Origin: VRUE01 sp963702955
GTDB taxonomy: Bacteria > Actinomycetota > Thermoleophilia > Solirubrobacterales > 70-9
Direction of reading: 5' to 3'
Length of the DNA stretch: 64,000 bases
Assembly (NCBI GenBank): GCA_963702955.1
Contig: OY969774.1
Location: 1,736,001-1,800,000 of the forward strand
Shown here: in pieces, positions 43,971-52,561 of the stretch
How positions within the stretch are numbered: the stretch's first letter is position 1
How the letters are laid out: the number at the start of each line of letters is the position of its first letter
Program-made: the position numbers and the translations under genes
Notes under the pieces: generated by a model
Database searches by the model: none
Seen by the model: the letters and a program-made list of their open reading frames with translations, nothing else
What the model was told of the DNA's origin: nothing

Positions 43971-44587
43971 TGGCAACGTTCCGCCTCGTCGTTCTGGCCT
44001 CGGGGTCCGGCACCAACCTGCAGGCGATCCTCGACGCGCTGCACGGGCGCGAGGGGATCGAGGTGGTCGGCGTCGGGTCGGACAAGCCCGGGGCGCGAGC
44101 GCTGGAGCGGGCGCGGGACGCCGGCGTCGAGGCTGCCGTCTTCCCCCGCGGCGATTACCCCGACCGCGAGGCGCGCGACGCGGCGCTGGCGGACTGGATC
44201 GAGGCGCGCGGCGCCGACCTCGTCGCCCTCGCCGGCTACATGCAGCTGCTCTCCCCCGCCTTCGTCGCCCGCTTTCGCGATCGCGTCGTCAACGTCCACC
44301 CGGCGCTGCTGCCCTCCTTCCCGGGACTCGACGCGATCGGCCAGGCGCTGGCCGCCGGGGTCGAGACGACCGGCGTCACCGTCCACTTCGTCGACGAGGG
44401 AGTCGACACAGGTCCGTCGATCCTCCAGCGCGAGGTCCCGGTCCCGGCCGACCGCGACCGTGAGCGGCTGGAGGCGGCGATCCACGCGCTCGAGCACGAG
44501 CTGTATCCCGAGGCGATCCGCATGATCGCGGCGGGCAGGGTTAGGATCGAGGCGAGCGACCAGCGCGTCGTCGTTGCCGATGAGTGA
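43970..44587 (+). CDS. purN: GAR formyltransferase
   Basis: 205 aa, formyl-THF-dependent. RLVVLASGSGTNLQAILDAL opens the fold; the catalytic Asn/His segment is VVNVHPALLPSFPG and the Asp is in GVTVHFVDEGVDTGP. Complete. ATG at 43970 overlaps the purF stop (TGATG); the last 8 bases overlap the purH start. Confidence 0.95.
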   Translation: MATFRLVVLASGSGTNLQAILDALHGREGIEVVGVGSDKPGARALERARDAGVEAAVFPRGDYPDREARDAALADWIEARGADLVALAGYMQLLSPAFVARFRDRVVNVHPALLPSFPGLDAIGQALAAGVETTGVTVHFVDEGVDTGPSILQREVPVPADRDRERLEAAIHALEHELYPEAIRMIAAGRVRIEASDQRVVVADE

Positions 44588-46196
44588 GGCGCCAGCCGAC
44601 ACCCGAGCAGAGGCCGTCAGCGACGGGGCGATCCGGGTGCGCCGGGCGCTGATCTCGGTCTCCGACAAGACCGGCGTCGCCGACTTCGCCAGGACGCTCG
44701 CCGACCTCGGCGTCGAGCTGCTCTCCACCGGCGGCACCGCGGGCGCCCTGCGCGAGGCGGGGCTGGAGGTGACCGACGTCTCCGAGTTCACCGGCCAGGA
44801 GGAGATCCTCGACGGCCGGGTGAAGACGCTGCACCCGCGGCTGCACGCGGCGCTGCTGGCGCGGCGCGACGATCCCGAGCACATGGCGACGCTGGAGGCC
44901 GAGGGGATCGAGCCGATCGACCTGGTCTGCGTCAACCTCTATCCCTTCGAGCAGACCGTCGCCGGGCACGAGGTCGACGAGCGGGTCGCGGTCGAGAACA
45001 TCGACATCGGCGGGCCGACGATGATCCGCGCCGCCGCCAAGAACCACGAGGGCGTCGCGGTGATCGTCAAGCCGGAGTCCTACGACGCGGTCTGCGCCGA
45101 GCTGGAGGAGTCGGGCGGCGAGGTCTCCGCCACCACCCGGCACTGGCTCGCCAACGAGGCCTTCGCCCAGACCGCGCGCTACGACGCCGCGATCAGCCGC
45201 TGGTTCTCGACCTCCTACGAGGACTTCCCCGAGCACCTCACCGTCGCCTACGAGAAGGAGCTCGACCTCTCCTACGGCGAGAACCCGCACCAGCGGGCGG
45301 CGCTCTACTCCGAAGCGGGGCTGCGCAGCCACGTCCTCGCCGGCATCGCGAAGCTGCACGGCAAGGCGCTCTCCTTCAACAACGTCCTCGACCTCGACTC
45401 GGCGCGGCGGCTGAACGGCGACTTCGAGCACCCCGCCTGCACGATCGTCAAGCACAACAACCCCTGCGGGGTCGCGGTCGGCGAGGACGTGCTCGACGCC
45501 TACCGCAAGGCGCTCGCCTGCGACCCGGTCTCCGCCTACGGCAGCGTGATCGCGATCAACCGGCCGATCGACGTCGAGCTGGCCGAGGCGCTGCACGAGA
45601 ACTTCGTCGAGGTGCTGATCGCGCCCGGCTTCGAGGACGGGGCGCTGGAGATCCTCCAGCAGAAGCAGGCGATCCGCATCCTCTGCGACGAGGAGCGCCG
45701 CCAGGCCGACCCGGCCGAGCGCGACGTCAAGCGCGTGCGCGGCGGCTTGCTGATCCAGGACCGCGACGGCGACCCCGAGCCGCGCGAGCTGATGGAGGTG
45801 GTGACGAAGACCGAGCCGAACGAGGAGCAGTGGCGCGACATGCTGTTCGCCTGGATCGTCGTCCGCCACGTCCGCTCCAACGCGATCGTCCTCGCCAAGG
45901 ACGGCGCCACCCTGGGGATCGGCGCCGGTCAGATGAGCCGCGTCGACTCGGTCCGCCTCGCGGTCGAGAAGTGCCGCGACGCTCGCGGCGAGGAAGCCGC
46001 TGCCCTGCTGGCGGGCTCGGCCGTCGCCTCGGACGCCTTCTTCCCCTTCGCCGACGGCCCCGAGCTGGCGCTGGAGGCCGGCGCCACCGCGGTGATCGAG
46101 CCCGGCGGCTCGAAACGAGACGCCGAGGTGATCGAGGCCTGCGACGCCGCCGGAGTGGCGATGGTCTTCACCAAGCACCGCCACTTCCGGCACTGA
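44580..46196 (+). CDS. purH: AICAR transformylase/IMP cyclohydrolase
   Basis: 538 aa bifunctional enzyme finishing IMP synthesis. The N-terminal cyclohydrolase domain has RALISVSDKTGVADFA, LLSTGGTAGALREAG and GRVKTLHPRLHA; the transformylase half has YGENPHQRAALY, CTIVKHNNPCGVAVG and the final DAFFPFADG. The ATG at 44580 lies within the end of purN (8-nt overlap). It ends the purF-purN-purH group; purM, needed between these steps, is not in the window. Confidence 0.97.
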   Translation: MSEAPADTRAEAVSDGAIRVRRALISVSDKTGVADFARTLADLGVELLSTGGTAGALREAGLEVTDVSEFTGQEEILDGRVKTLHPRLHAALLARRDDPEHMATLEAEGIEPIDLVCVNLYPFEQTVAGHEVDERVAVENIDIGGPTMIRAAAKNHEGVAVIVKPESYDAVCAELEESGGEVSATTRHWLANEAFAQTARYDAAISRWFSTSYEDFPEHLTVAYEKELDLSYGENPHQRAALYSEAGLRSHVLAGIAKLHGKALSFNNVLDLDSARRLNGDFEHPACTIVKHNNPCGVAVGEDVLDAYRKALACDPVSAYGSVIAINRPIDVELAEALHENFVEVLIAPGFEDGALEILQQKQAIRILCDEERRQADPAERDVKRVRGGLLIQDRDGDPEPRELMEVVTKTEPNEEQWRDMLFAWIVVRHVRSNAIVLAKDGATLGIGAGQMSRVDSVRLAVEKCRDARGEEAAALLAGSAVASDAFFPFADGPELALEAGATAVIEPGGSKRDAEVIEACDAAGVAMVFTKHRHFRH

Positions 46197-46206
46197 GGCA
46201 GCCGCC

Positions 46207-46859
46207 ATGGCCGACCGCTACGTCTTTTCAGACGAGGCCGGTAACTTCGATTTCTCACACCAACCGGGTGCGAGCCGTTACTTCATCCTTGGAACCGTGA
46301 CCGCCGACAACTGCGAAGTCGGCGACCGGCTCTTGCAGCTCCGGCGAGAACTCGGCTGGCGCGGAATGCATCTGGACAGGGTGTTCCATGCAACTGAAGA
46401 TCCCCAGGCGGTGCGAGATGAAGTGTTCAGGGCACTTCGCGAGAGCGATCTCCGCATAGATGCGACGATCCTTGAGAAGTCCAAGGCCCAGCCACACCTG
46501 CAGTCAGAAGCGGCCCTCTACAAGATGGCCTGGTTCCTCCACTTCAAGCACGTGGCGCCGCAGATCGCGGGGCCGGTCGATCGGCTGTTCGTGGCCGCGT
46601 CCCGCCTGGGGACCAAGAAAAAGCGAGGTGGATTCCATAGCGCAGTGGACGATGTCGTAAGTCAGGTCTGTCGTGTGCCTCACATCGGGTCGCCTTCTGG
46701 CCGACGGAGAGCGACCCGTGCTTGCAGGTGGCTGACTACTGCACCTGGGCGATTCAGCGCAAATGGGAGCGCGATGACAATCGCTCATACGCCCTGATCG
46801 AAGACAAGATCGCTTCAGAGTTCGATGCCTGGGCGATCGGGCCGAACCACTATTACTAG
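46207..46859 (+). pseudogene. DUF3800-family gene broken by a frameshift
   Basis: The first 155 codons encode a DUF3800 N-terminus (RYVFSDEAGNFDFS, FILGTVTADN, GWRGMHLDRVFHATEDP). Near 46665-46690 the frame shifts by -1; the rest of the family C-terminus continues in the new frame as FWPTESDPCLQVADYCTWA, then IQRKWERDDNRSYALIEDKI, to a TAG at 46857-46859. In the original frame translation runs on with non-family residues to 46797. The total, 653 nt, is not a multiple of three. Either a recent mutation or a sequencing error. DUF3800 proteins are common accessory genes of unknown function. Confidence 0.82.
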
Positions 46860-46921
46860 TCCGGGGAAGAAACAGAAAGGCCCCCGGACAGCTAGCCAAA
46901 GGCAGAGCCCAGGGGCTCTTT
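46859..46921 (+). terminator. Two hairpins after the DUF3800/purH block
   Basis: GTCCGGGG (46859-46866) pairs with CCCCGGAC (46882-46889). Next, AGAGCCC / GGGCTCT (46904-46919, 2-nt loop) is followed by TT and looks like an intrinsic terminator. A further 8-bp stem GCCGTCCG / CGGACGGC (46923-46980) encloses 42 nt. Together these fill the gap before tRNA-Lys. Confidence 0.5.
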
Positions 46922-47025
46922 CGCCGTCCGAGAGCCAAGTACAAGTACGAGCTAAAAGCATAGACAACGAAACGGACGGCATCTGAAGCCTGGGGACCAG
47001 CTTCGACGGTCGCCTCGTCGCTTCA

Positions 47026-47099
47026 TGCCCCCGGCGGGATTCGAACCCGCGCCGCGCGGCTTAAAAGGCCGCCGCTCTAACCAACTGAGCTACAGGGGC
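47026..47099 (-). tRNA. tRNA-Lys(TTT)
   Basis: Minus strand, 74 nt: acceptor GCCCCTG/CGGGGGC with A discriminator, D-arm GCTCAGTTGGTTAGAGC, anticodon loop CTTTTAA (anticodon at 47063-47065), T-arm GCGGG-TTCGAAT-CCCGC. CCA is not encoded. Confidence 0.95.
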
Positions 47100-47120
47100 G
47101 CGCCGACCATGGTAGTGCGA

Positions 47121-48095
47121 TCAGGAAAGCTCGGGCAGGCCCTCGTCGGGGGTGGAGGCGCGGGCGTGGGTGCGGCGGGGGATGCGGCCGGCCTGGCGGG
47201 CGGCGTGGCCGGCTTCGACGGCGCCGCGCAGGGCACGGGCCATCTGCGGCGGGTCCTCGGCGCCGAAGATCGAGCTGGCGGCGAGGACGGCGTCGCAGCC
47301 CAGCTCCAGCGCCAGGGCGGCGTCGGAGGCGGTGCCGATGCCGGCGTCGAGGATCACCGGCACCTCGGCCCGCTCGGCGATGATGCGGACGTTGTAGGGG
47401 TTGCGGATGCCGGCGCCGGAGCCGATCGGCGAGCCGAGCGGCATCACCGCGGCGCAGCCGGCCTGCTCTAGCCGACGGGCGAGGATCGGGTCGTCGTTGG
47501 TGTAGGGGAGGACGACGAAGCCCTCGCCGACCAGGGTCTCGGCGGCGTCGAGCAGCTCGACCCCGTCGGGGTAGAGGGTGCGGTCGTCGCCGATCACCTC
47601 GAGCTTGATCCAATCCGTCTCGAAGGCCTCGCGGGCGAGCCGGGCGGTGCGGACCGCGTCGCGGGCGGTGAAGCAGCCGGCGGTGTTGGGCAGGGCGAAG
47701 AGGCCGAGGCGCTCGATCACGTCCAGAATCGATCCCTCCGCCTCGGGGTCGACGCGGCGCAGGGCGACGGTGACGATCTCGGCTCCGGAGGCGGCCAGCG
47801 CCTCCTCCATCTGCTCCAGCGAGCGGAAGCCGCCGGTGCCGGCAATCAGCCGCGAGGCCCACTGGCGGCCGCCCAGCTCCCAGGTCTCGGCGCCGCCCTG
47901 GATCGCGGCCAGGACCTCGACGCCGGCGCCCTCGGCGAGCTGCGTCGAGTCCCACTCGGCGCGCGGCACGACCTCGCCGTCGAGCGCGACCGCGACGCCG
48001 CGGCCCTCGCGCTCGGCCCCGCTCTCGCGCACCGCATCGGCCAGGGTCGCGCCGCTGGGCAGCTCGCGCGGCTCACCGTTCAGCTCGATCCTCAT
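47121..48095 (-). CDS. thiG: ThiS-ThiG fusion (sulfur carrier plus thiazole synthase)
   Basis: 324 aa. Residues 1-68 are a complete ThiS sulfur carrier (RIELNGEPRELPSGATLADA ... VEVLAAIQGG) ending with Gly67-Gly68. ThiG follows directly (WELGGRQWASRLIAGTGGF), with the Schiff-base Lys in TDWIKLEVIGDD and phosphate-binding DAGIGTASDAA. ThiS normally needs a free C-terminal Gly to become a thiocarboxylate, so the fusion must be cleaved or work differently. Such fusions are known in annotated genomes. ATG overlaps the thiO stop; under the TPP riboswitch upstream of thiO. Confidence 0.92.
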   Translation of the reverse strand: MRIELNGEPRELPSGATLADAVRESGAEREGRGVAVALDGEVVPRAEWDSTQLAEGAGVEVLAAIQGGAETWELGGRQWASRLIAGTGGFRSLEQMEEALAASGAEIVTVALRRVDPEAEGSILDVIERLGLFALPNTAGCFTARDAVRTARLAREAFETDWIKLEVIGDDRTLYPDGVELLDAAETLVGEGFVVLPYTNDDPILARRLEQAGCAAVMPLGSPIGSGAGIRNPYNVRIIAERAEVPVILDAGIGTASDAALALELGCDAVLAASSIFGAEDPPQMARALRGAVEAGHAARQAGRIPRRTHARASTPDEGLPELS

Positions 48096-49246
48096 CGCGT
48101 GTCCGCCCCGGTGCGTTCGAGGTTTGTGCCGCTATGCGGTTCAAAGCTCGAACGCGCACTTGACGCGAGCAGGTCGGCGACGGTTTCCGCGGCCAGCGGC
48201 GCCAGCAGGATGCCGTTGCGGTAGTGGCCGGTAGCCCAGACGAGGCCCTCGACCGGGCTCGGCCCGACCAGCGGCAGGTTGTCCGGCGTCCCCGGGCGCA
48301 GACCGGCCGCCGCCTCGACCAGCTCCATCTCGGCGACCTCGGGCAGCAGCCGGTAGGCCTCGCGCAGCAGCTCGTGGACGCCGCCCGCGGTGACCGCGGT
48401 GTCGAAGCCCTGCTCCTCGACCGTCGCGCCGACGATCAGGCGGCCGTCGGGGCGCGGCGCCAGGTAGACGCGCTCGGAGGAGACGATCCGCGTGCAGGGC
48501 GCCTCGCCGTCGCGCGAACGCAGCTCGAGGATCTGCCCCTTGACCGGGCGCACCGGCGGACGGGCGCCCTCGGGCAGCCAGCCGGCCCGGCCCGACCAGG
48601 CGCCGGCGGCGAGGACGACGGTCGCGGCGCGCAGCTCCTCGCCGGCCGCGGTGCGGACCCCGACGAGGCGATCGCCGTCGAGCAATGCCGAATCGACCTC
48701 CGCCCCGGTCCGCACCTCGACACCTTGCGTGGCGATCGCCGCGAGCAGCGCCTCGCTCAGCGCCCGCGGGTCGACCGCCGCCTCGCCGGGGGCGTGGACG
48801 CCGCCGTTGAGGGATGGGGTCAGCCCAGGCTCCAGCTCGCGGCAGCGGCGCGGCGGCAGCCACTCGGCGCCGAGCCCGAGCGAGCGCTGCAGCTTGTGCA
48901 CCCGCCGCAGCTCGGCCGCCTCGTCGCGGTCGAGCGCAACGTGGAGCGCGCCGTGGGCCGCGTAGCCGGTCGAGAGCCCGCTCGCCGCCTCGACCTCGGC
49001 GACGAAGTCCGGGTACAGCTCGGCCGCGGCGAGGGTCATATTCAGTAGCTCCGGCTCGCCGAAGGCGAGCTCGCCGACCGGCGCCAGCATCCCGGCGGCA
49101 ACCCGGGTCGCCCCGGCCGGCGGGGTCGATTTCTCGACGACGGCCACCGCCGCGCCGCGCCGGCTCAGCCGCCAGGCGCAGGAGAGGCCGATGACGCCAC
49201 CGCCGACGATCACCACGTCGTAACTGCAATCGGAACTGCCGCTCAA
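48092..49246 (-). CDS. thiO: Glycine oxidase ThiO
   Basis: 384 aa FAD enzyme that oxidises glycine to the iminoacetate used by ThiG. FAD motif VVIVGGGVIGLSCAWRL, a VAAGMLAPVGE segment and C-terminal GLRPGTPDNLPLVGPS are family-typical. An in-frame ATG at 49264 is part of the conserved TPP-aptamer sequence (TAATGCC) and is unlikely to be the start. I place the start at TTG 49246, with GGAGG (49252-49256) 5 nt before it, directly after the aptamer. The stop overlaps the thiSG start by 4 nt. Confidence 0.88.
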   Translation of the reverse strand: MSGSSDCSYDVVIVGGGVIGLSCAWRLSRRGAAVAVVEKSTPPAGATRVAAGMLAPVGELAFGEPELLNMTLAAAELYPDFVAEVEAASGLSTGYAAHGALHVALDRDEAAELRRVHKLQRSLGLGAEWLPPRRCRELEPGLTPSLNGGVHAPGEAAVDPRALSEALLAAIATQGVEVRTGAEVDSALLDGDRLVGVRTAAGEELRAATVVLAAGAWSGRAGWLPEGARPPVRPVKGQILELRSRDGEAPCTRIVSSERVYLAPRPDGRLIVGATVEEQGFDTAVTAGGVHELLREAYRLLPEVAEMELVEAAAGLRPGTPDNLPLVGPSPVEGLVWATGHYRNGILLAPLAAETVADLLASSARSSFEPHSGTNLERTGADTR

Positions 49247-49251
49247 ATTTG

Positions 49252-49371
49252 CCTCCGCCGGCATTACCCGGATCAGGTCCAGACGGTCGGCGGCCTCGAT
49301 GCCGCCCTCTCAGCCTCGGCGCCAAGCGACGCCAACGGCTCCCGTACATCACCGATGCTACCCCTCCGGCG
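49252..49371 (-). promoter_or_regulatory. TPP riboswitch (THI element) upstream of thiO
   Basis: Minus strand. Conserved TPP-aptamer elements are present in order: the P1 5-prime strand CGCCGG (49366-49371), the GGGGTAGCAT segment, CTGAGA (49308-49313), ACCTGATCCGGGTAATGCC and the P1 3-prime strand CCGGCG (49256-49261). The ribosome-binding site GGAGG (49252-49256) directly follows, so TPP binding probably blocks translation of thiO and thiSG. Confidence 0.9.
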
Positions 49372-49395
49372 GGCTTCGCAAGCCATAATCGAACG

Positions 49396-50082
49396 ATGAG
49401 CTTGGCACCCCCCGAGGCCCATGGACCGCTGCGGCGCGAGCGGCTGCGTACCGCCCGCCTCTACTTCGTCTGCGAGGCGCAGCCGCGCGGCGAGGAGCCC
49501 GAAGCGCTGCTGCGGGCGGCGCTGAACGGCGGCGTCAACATCGTCCAGCTGCGCGAGAAGGCGCTGGGACGCGACGAGATCGAACGCTCGGCGCAGACCT
49601 TCCGCCGCCTCTGCGACACCTACAGCGCCCTGTTCATAGTCAACGACGACCCCTACCTGGCCGAGTCCTGCCAGGCCGACGGCGTCCACGTCGGCCAGGA
49701 TGACGTCGCGGCCGCCAGGGCGCGGGAGATCCTCGGCCCCGAGGCGATCGTCGGCCTCTCGACCCACTCCGAGGAGCAGCTCGCGGCATCGGCGGATCAG
49801 CCGGTGGACTACGTCAGCGTCGGCCCGATATGGGAGACGCCGACCAAACAGGGACACCCCGGGGTCGGCCTCGGCCTGGTCGAGCACGCCGCCGACGAGG
49901 CCCCCCATCCCTTCTTCGCGATCGGCGGCATCGACCCCTCGAACGCCCCCCAGGTCGTCGCGGCTGGCGCCCGGCGGCTCGGCGTGGTGCGGGCGATCCG
50001 CGACGCCAAGGACCCCGCCGCCGCCGCCGAAGCGCTGCGCGGGGCGCTGGCCGCGGCCGGCGAGGCGGCCCCAGGTGCCTGA
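49396..50082 (+). CDS. thiE: Thiamin-phosphate synthase
   Basis: 228 aa TIM-barrel enzyme joining thiazole phosphate and HMP-PP. RLYFVCEAQPRG opens the barrel; NIVQLREK, FIVNDDPYLAESCQADGVHV(GQDD), VGLSTHS, DYVSVGPIWETPTKQG and FAIGGI are signature segments. The N-terminus has an extra 20 residues. It is divergent from the riboswitch-controlled thiO-thiSG pair and outside the aptamer; no second riboswitch is visible for it. Confidence 0.95.
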   Translation: MSLAPPEAHGPLRRERLRTARLYFVCEAQPRGEEPEALLRAALNGGVNIVQLREKALGRDEIERSAQTFRRLCDTYSALFIVNDDPYLAESCQADGVHVGQDDVAAARAREILGPEAIVGLSTHSEEQLAASADQPVDYVSVGPIWETPTKQGHPGVGLGLVEHAADEAPHPFFAIGGIDPSNAPQVVAAGARRLGVVRAIRDAKDPAAAAEALRGALAAAGEAAPGA

Positions 50083-50578
50083 CTCCGAAGCGCCCCACAA
50101 GCGCAAGCAGCGCGGCGCCTCCACCGACCCGCGCGAGCGGATGGAGCGCGGCTACGCCCGCGCCGAGCAGCGCAACCGCGAGGCGCGCGAGAGCCTCGAG
50201 CCGCTGGCCTCGGGCGAGCGGCCGCTGGTGGTGACGATCGCCGCCGCGGTCGCCGCCCTGATCTGCCTCTCGATCCTCGTCGGCTACCTCGCCGGGGTGA
50301 AGGTGGAAGGCCACAAACCCCACCTCGTCCAGGTGCTGGCGCCGGCGCTGCTGATGGGGGTCATGGCCTGGGGCATGTGGCGCGCCCGCTACTGGGCGGT
50401 CCTCGGCTTCCAGCTGCTGCTCGTCTTCCTCATCTTCAGCGCCGTCTTCGGCCTCGCCGTGCAGGCCGCCAGCGTCGCCCAGTTCGCCGCCACCCTCGGC
50501 CTGCTCGCCGTCTCCGGCACCTTCTTCTTCTTCATGGTCAAGGCGATGGCCAGGATCCAGATGCCTTCGCGGGAGTAA
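50075..50578 (+). CDS. Membrane protein, function unknown
   Basis: 167 aa. A basic, polar N-terminus (about 1-50, PHKRKQRGASTDPRERMERG) precedes four membrane segments (about 55-75, 85-100, 108-126 and 130-152). The C-terminus is MARIQMPSRE. GTG start overlapping the thiE stop by 8 nt. No motif I recognise; its link to thiamin synthesis is positional only. Confidence 0.72.
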   Translation: MPDSEAPHKRKQRGASTDPRERMERGYARAEQRNREARESLEPLASGERPLVVTIAAAVAALICLSILVGYLAGVKVEGHKPHLVQVLAPALLMGVMAWGMWRARYWAVLGFQLLLVFLIFSAVFGLAVQAASVAQFAATLGLLAVSGTFFFFMVKAMARIQMPSRE

Positions 50579-50606
50579 ACGCCCGGGCTTCTATAGGCTC
50601 ACGTTT

Positions 50607-51974
50607 GTGCCTGATTCCTTCGACGTGATCGTCATCGGCGGGGGCCCGGGCGGCTACGTCGCCGCTATCCGCGCCGCCCAGCTCGGCAAGAAGACCGCCG
50701 TGGTCGAGCGCGACAAGCCGGGCGGTCGCTGCCTCAACTACGCCTGCATCCCGGCCAAGACCGTCCTCCACACCGCCGAGCTCTATGACCAGGCCCGCAA
50801 CAGCGCCGAGCTGGGGCTGAAGGTGAAGGGCGCGGAAATCGACTGGGACGCCCTCGCCAAGCGCCGCGCCGCCGTCTCCGACTCGCTCTCGAGCGGCGTG
50901 AAGATGCTCTGGGACAAAAACAAGGTGACGACGATCCCCGGCGAGGGGGCGCTGACCGGCGACGCGAACGTCAAGGTCGGCGACGAGGTCTACGAGGCCG
51001 CCACCGTCGTGCTCGCCACCGGCTCGGAGGCGCTGCCGATCCCCGGGGTCGAGTGGGGCGACCGCGTCCTCGACACCTGGGGCGCCTGGTCGCTGCCCGA
51101 GCAGCCGAAGAAGATCGCGGTCGTCGGCGCCGGCGCCTCGGGCTGCGAGATCGCCTCCGCCTACGGCCGCTTCGGCACCGAGGTGCTGCTGATCGAGATG
51201 CTCGATCAGATCCTGCCCGCCGAGGACAAGGACATGGCGCGGGTCGTCGAGCGGGCCTTCAAGAAACAGAACATCGCGATCTCCACCGGCGCCCCGGTCG
51301 AGAACGTCGAGGCCGGCGGCAAGTCGGTCAAGTTCACCTATGGCGGCGAGAGCGCCGAGGTCGACTACCTCTGCGTCGCCGGCGGGCGCTCGGCCGACGT
51401 CGAGGGGCTCGGCCTGAAGGAGGCCGGGGTCGAGCTGACCGAGCGCGGCAAAGTCAAGGTCGACGAGTACGGCCGGACCTCGAACCCGAAGGTGTTCGCG
51501 ATCGGCGACCTGGTCAACGCCAAGGCGCTCGCCCACAAGGCCTCCGATGAGGGCGTCGTCGCGGTCGAGCGCGCCGCCGGCGCGGAGACCCACCCGGTTG
51601 ACCAGAACCTGATCGCCGGGGCGACCTTCTGCCAGCCGCAGGTGGCCGGCGTCGGGCTGACCGAGGCCGCCGCGAAGGAGGCCGGGCACGAGGTCAAGAT
51701 CGGCAAGCTGAAGCTGGGCGGGGTCGGCGCGGCGACCGTCTACGACGACAAAGACGGGCTGGTCAAGCTGGTCGTCGACTCCAAGTACGGCGAGATCCTC
51801 GGCGCCCACATCGTCGGCAACCGGGCCTGCGACATGATCGCCGAGCTGGTCGCGACGATGGCGCTGGAGGGCGGCTACCAGGAGCTGGCGCGAATCGTCC
51901 ACCCCCACCCGACGATCTCCGAGGCGATCTTCGAAGCGGCGCGGGCAGTCGATGGCTGGGCAACGCACGCCTAG
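50607..51974 (+). CDS. lpd: Dihydrolipoyl dehydrogenase (E3)
   Basis: 455 aa FAD/NAD flavoprotein reoxidising dihydrolipoyl groups. FAD motif VIGGGPGGYVAAIRAAQLG, redox disulfide Cys42/Cys47 (GGRCLNYACIPAK; the family usually has GGTCLNVGCIPSK), NAD motif VVGAGASGCEIASAYG, FAIGDLV and the dimer-interface base HPHPT. GTG start. It opens the 2-oxoacid dehydrogenase operon; the next gene starts 23 nt before its stop. Confidence 0.95.
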   Translation: MPDSFDVIVIGGGPGGYVAAIRAAQLGKKTAVVERDKPGGRCLNYACIPAKTVLHTAELYDQARNSAELGLKVKGAEIDWDALAKRRAAVSDSLSSGVKMLWDKNKVTTIPGEGALTGDANVKVGDEVYEAATVVLATGSEALPIPGVEWGDRVLDTWGAWSLPEQPKKIAVVGAGASGCEIASAYGRFGTEVLLIEMLDQILPAEDKDMARVVERAFKKQNIAISTGAPVENVEAGGKSVKFTYGGESAEVDYLCVAGGRSADVEGLGLKEAGVELTERGKVKVDEYGRTSNPKVFAIGDLVNAKALAHKASDEGVVAVERAAGAETHPVDQNLIAGATFCQPQVAGVGLTEAAAKEAGHEVKIGKLKLGGVGAATVYDDKDGLVKLVVDSKYGEILGAHIVGNRACDMIAELVATMALEGGYQELARIVHPHPTISEAIFEAARAVDGWATHA

Positions 51975-52551
51975 AGCGACCTTCTACTTCGACCTCGGGT
52001 CCCCTTACGCCTGGCTGACCGCGGAGCGGATCAGCGGCCTCTTCACCGACGCCGAGCTGGAGCAGCCGGAGTGGCAGCCGATCCTGCTCGGCGGCCTGTT
52101 CCAGCGCTTCGGCCGCGACTCGTGGGGCAACGGGCCCGGGCGGGAGGAGGGGATGGCGGAGATCGAGCGCCGCGCCGCCTCCTACGGCCTGCCGCGGGTC
52201 GCCTGGCCCGAGCCGTGGCCGCCGAACGGCCTCTTCGCGATGCGCGCCGCGACCTTCGCCAAGCAGACCGGCCGCACCGTCTCCTTCGCCCTCGCCGCCT
52301 TCCGCCAGGCGTTCGCCGCCGGGCGCGACCTCGGCGACCACGACAACGTGCTGATCGCCGCCGCGGCCTGCGAGCTGCACCCCAACGCGGTGCTGAAGGC
52401 GGCCGGCACCGAAGCGGTCAAGGGGGCGCTGCGCGAGGCGACCGAAGAGGCCGCCGACCTGGGCGTGATCGGCGTCCCCTCGCTGCTCGTCGGCGGGGAG
52501 GTCTTCTGGGGCGACGACCGTGTCGAGGAGGCGGTCGCAGCCGCGAGCTAA
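51952..52551 (+). CDS. DsbA/HCCA-isomerase-like thioredoxin-fold protein
   Basis: 199 aa. The N-terminal FYFDLGSPYAWLTAERI is the hallmark of the 2-hydroxychromene-2-carboxylate isomerase/FrnE branch of the DsbA fold: Ser replaces the redox Cys. The cis-Pro loop is VIGVPSLLVGGEVFWGDDR. There is no signal peptide, so it is cytosolic, perhaps a GST-kappa-like or isomerase enzyme. The gene overlaps lpd by 23 nt and precedes the E1 alpha gene by 10 nt; its role in this operon is unknown. Confidence 0.8.
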   Translation: MAGQRTPRATFYFDLGSPYAWLTAERISGLFTDAELEQPEWQPILLGGLFQRFGRDSWGNGPGREEGMAEIERRAASYGLPRVAWPEPWPPNGLFAMRAATFAKQTGRTVSFALAAFRQAFAAGRDLGDHDNVLIAAAACELHPNAVLKAAGTEAVKGALREATEEAADLGVIGVPSLLVGGEVFWGDDRVEEAVAAAS

Positions 52552-52561
52552 GGTGGCCTCG

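Noticed and set aside
46990..47025. tmRNA-like 5-prime sequence (CTTCGACGG) before tRNA-Lys
   Set aside because: The length, tag frame and matching tRNA-like 3-prime end on the plus strand are missing; the adjacent tRNA is on the other strand.
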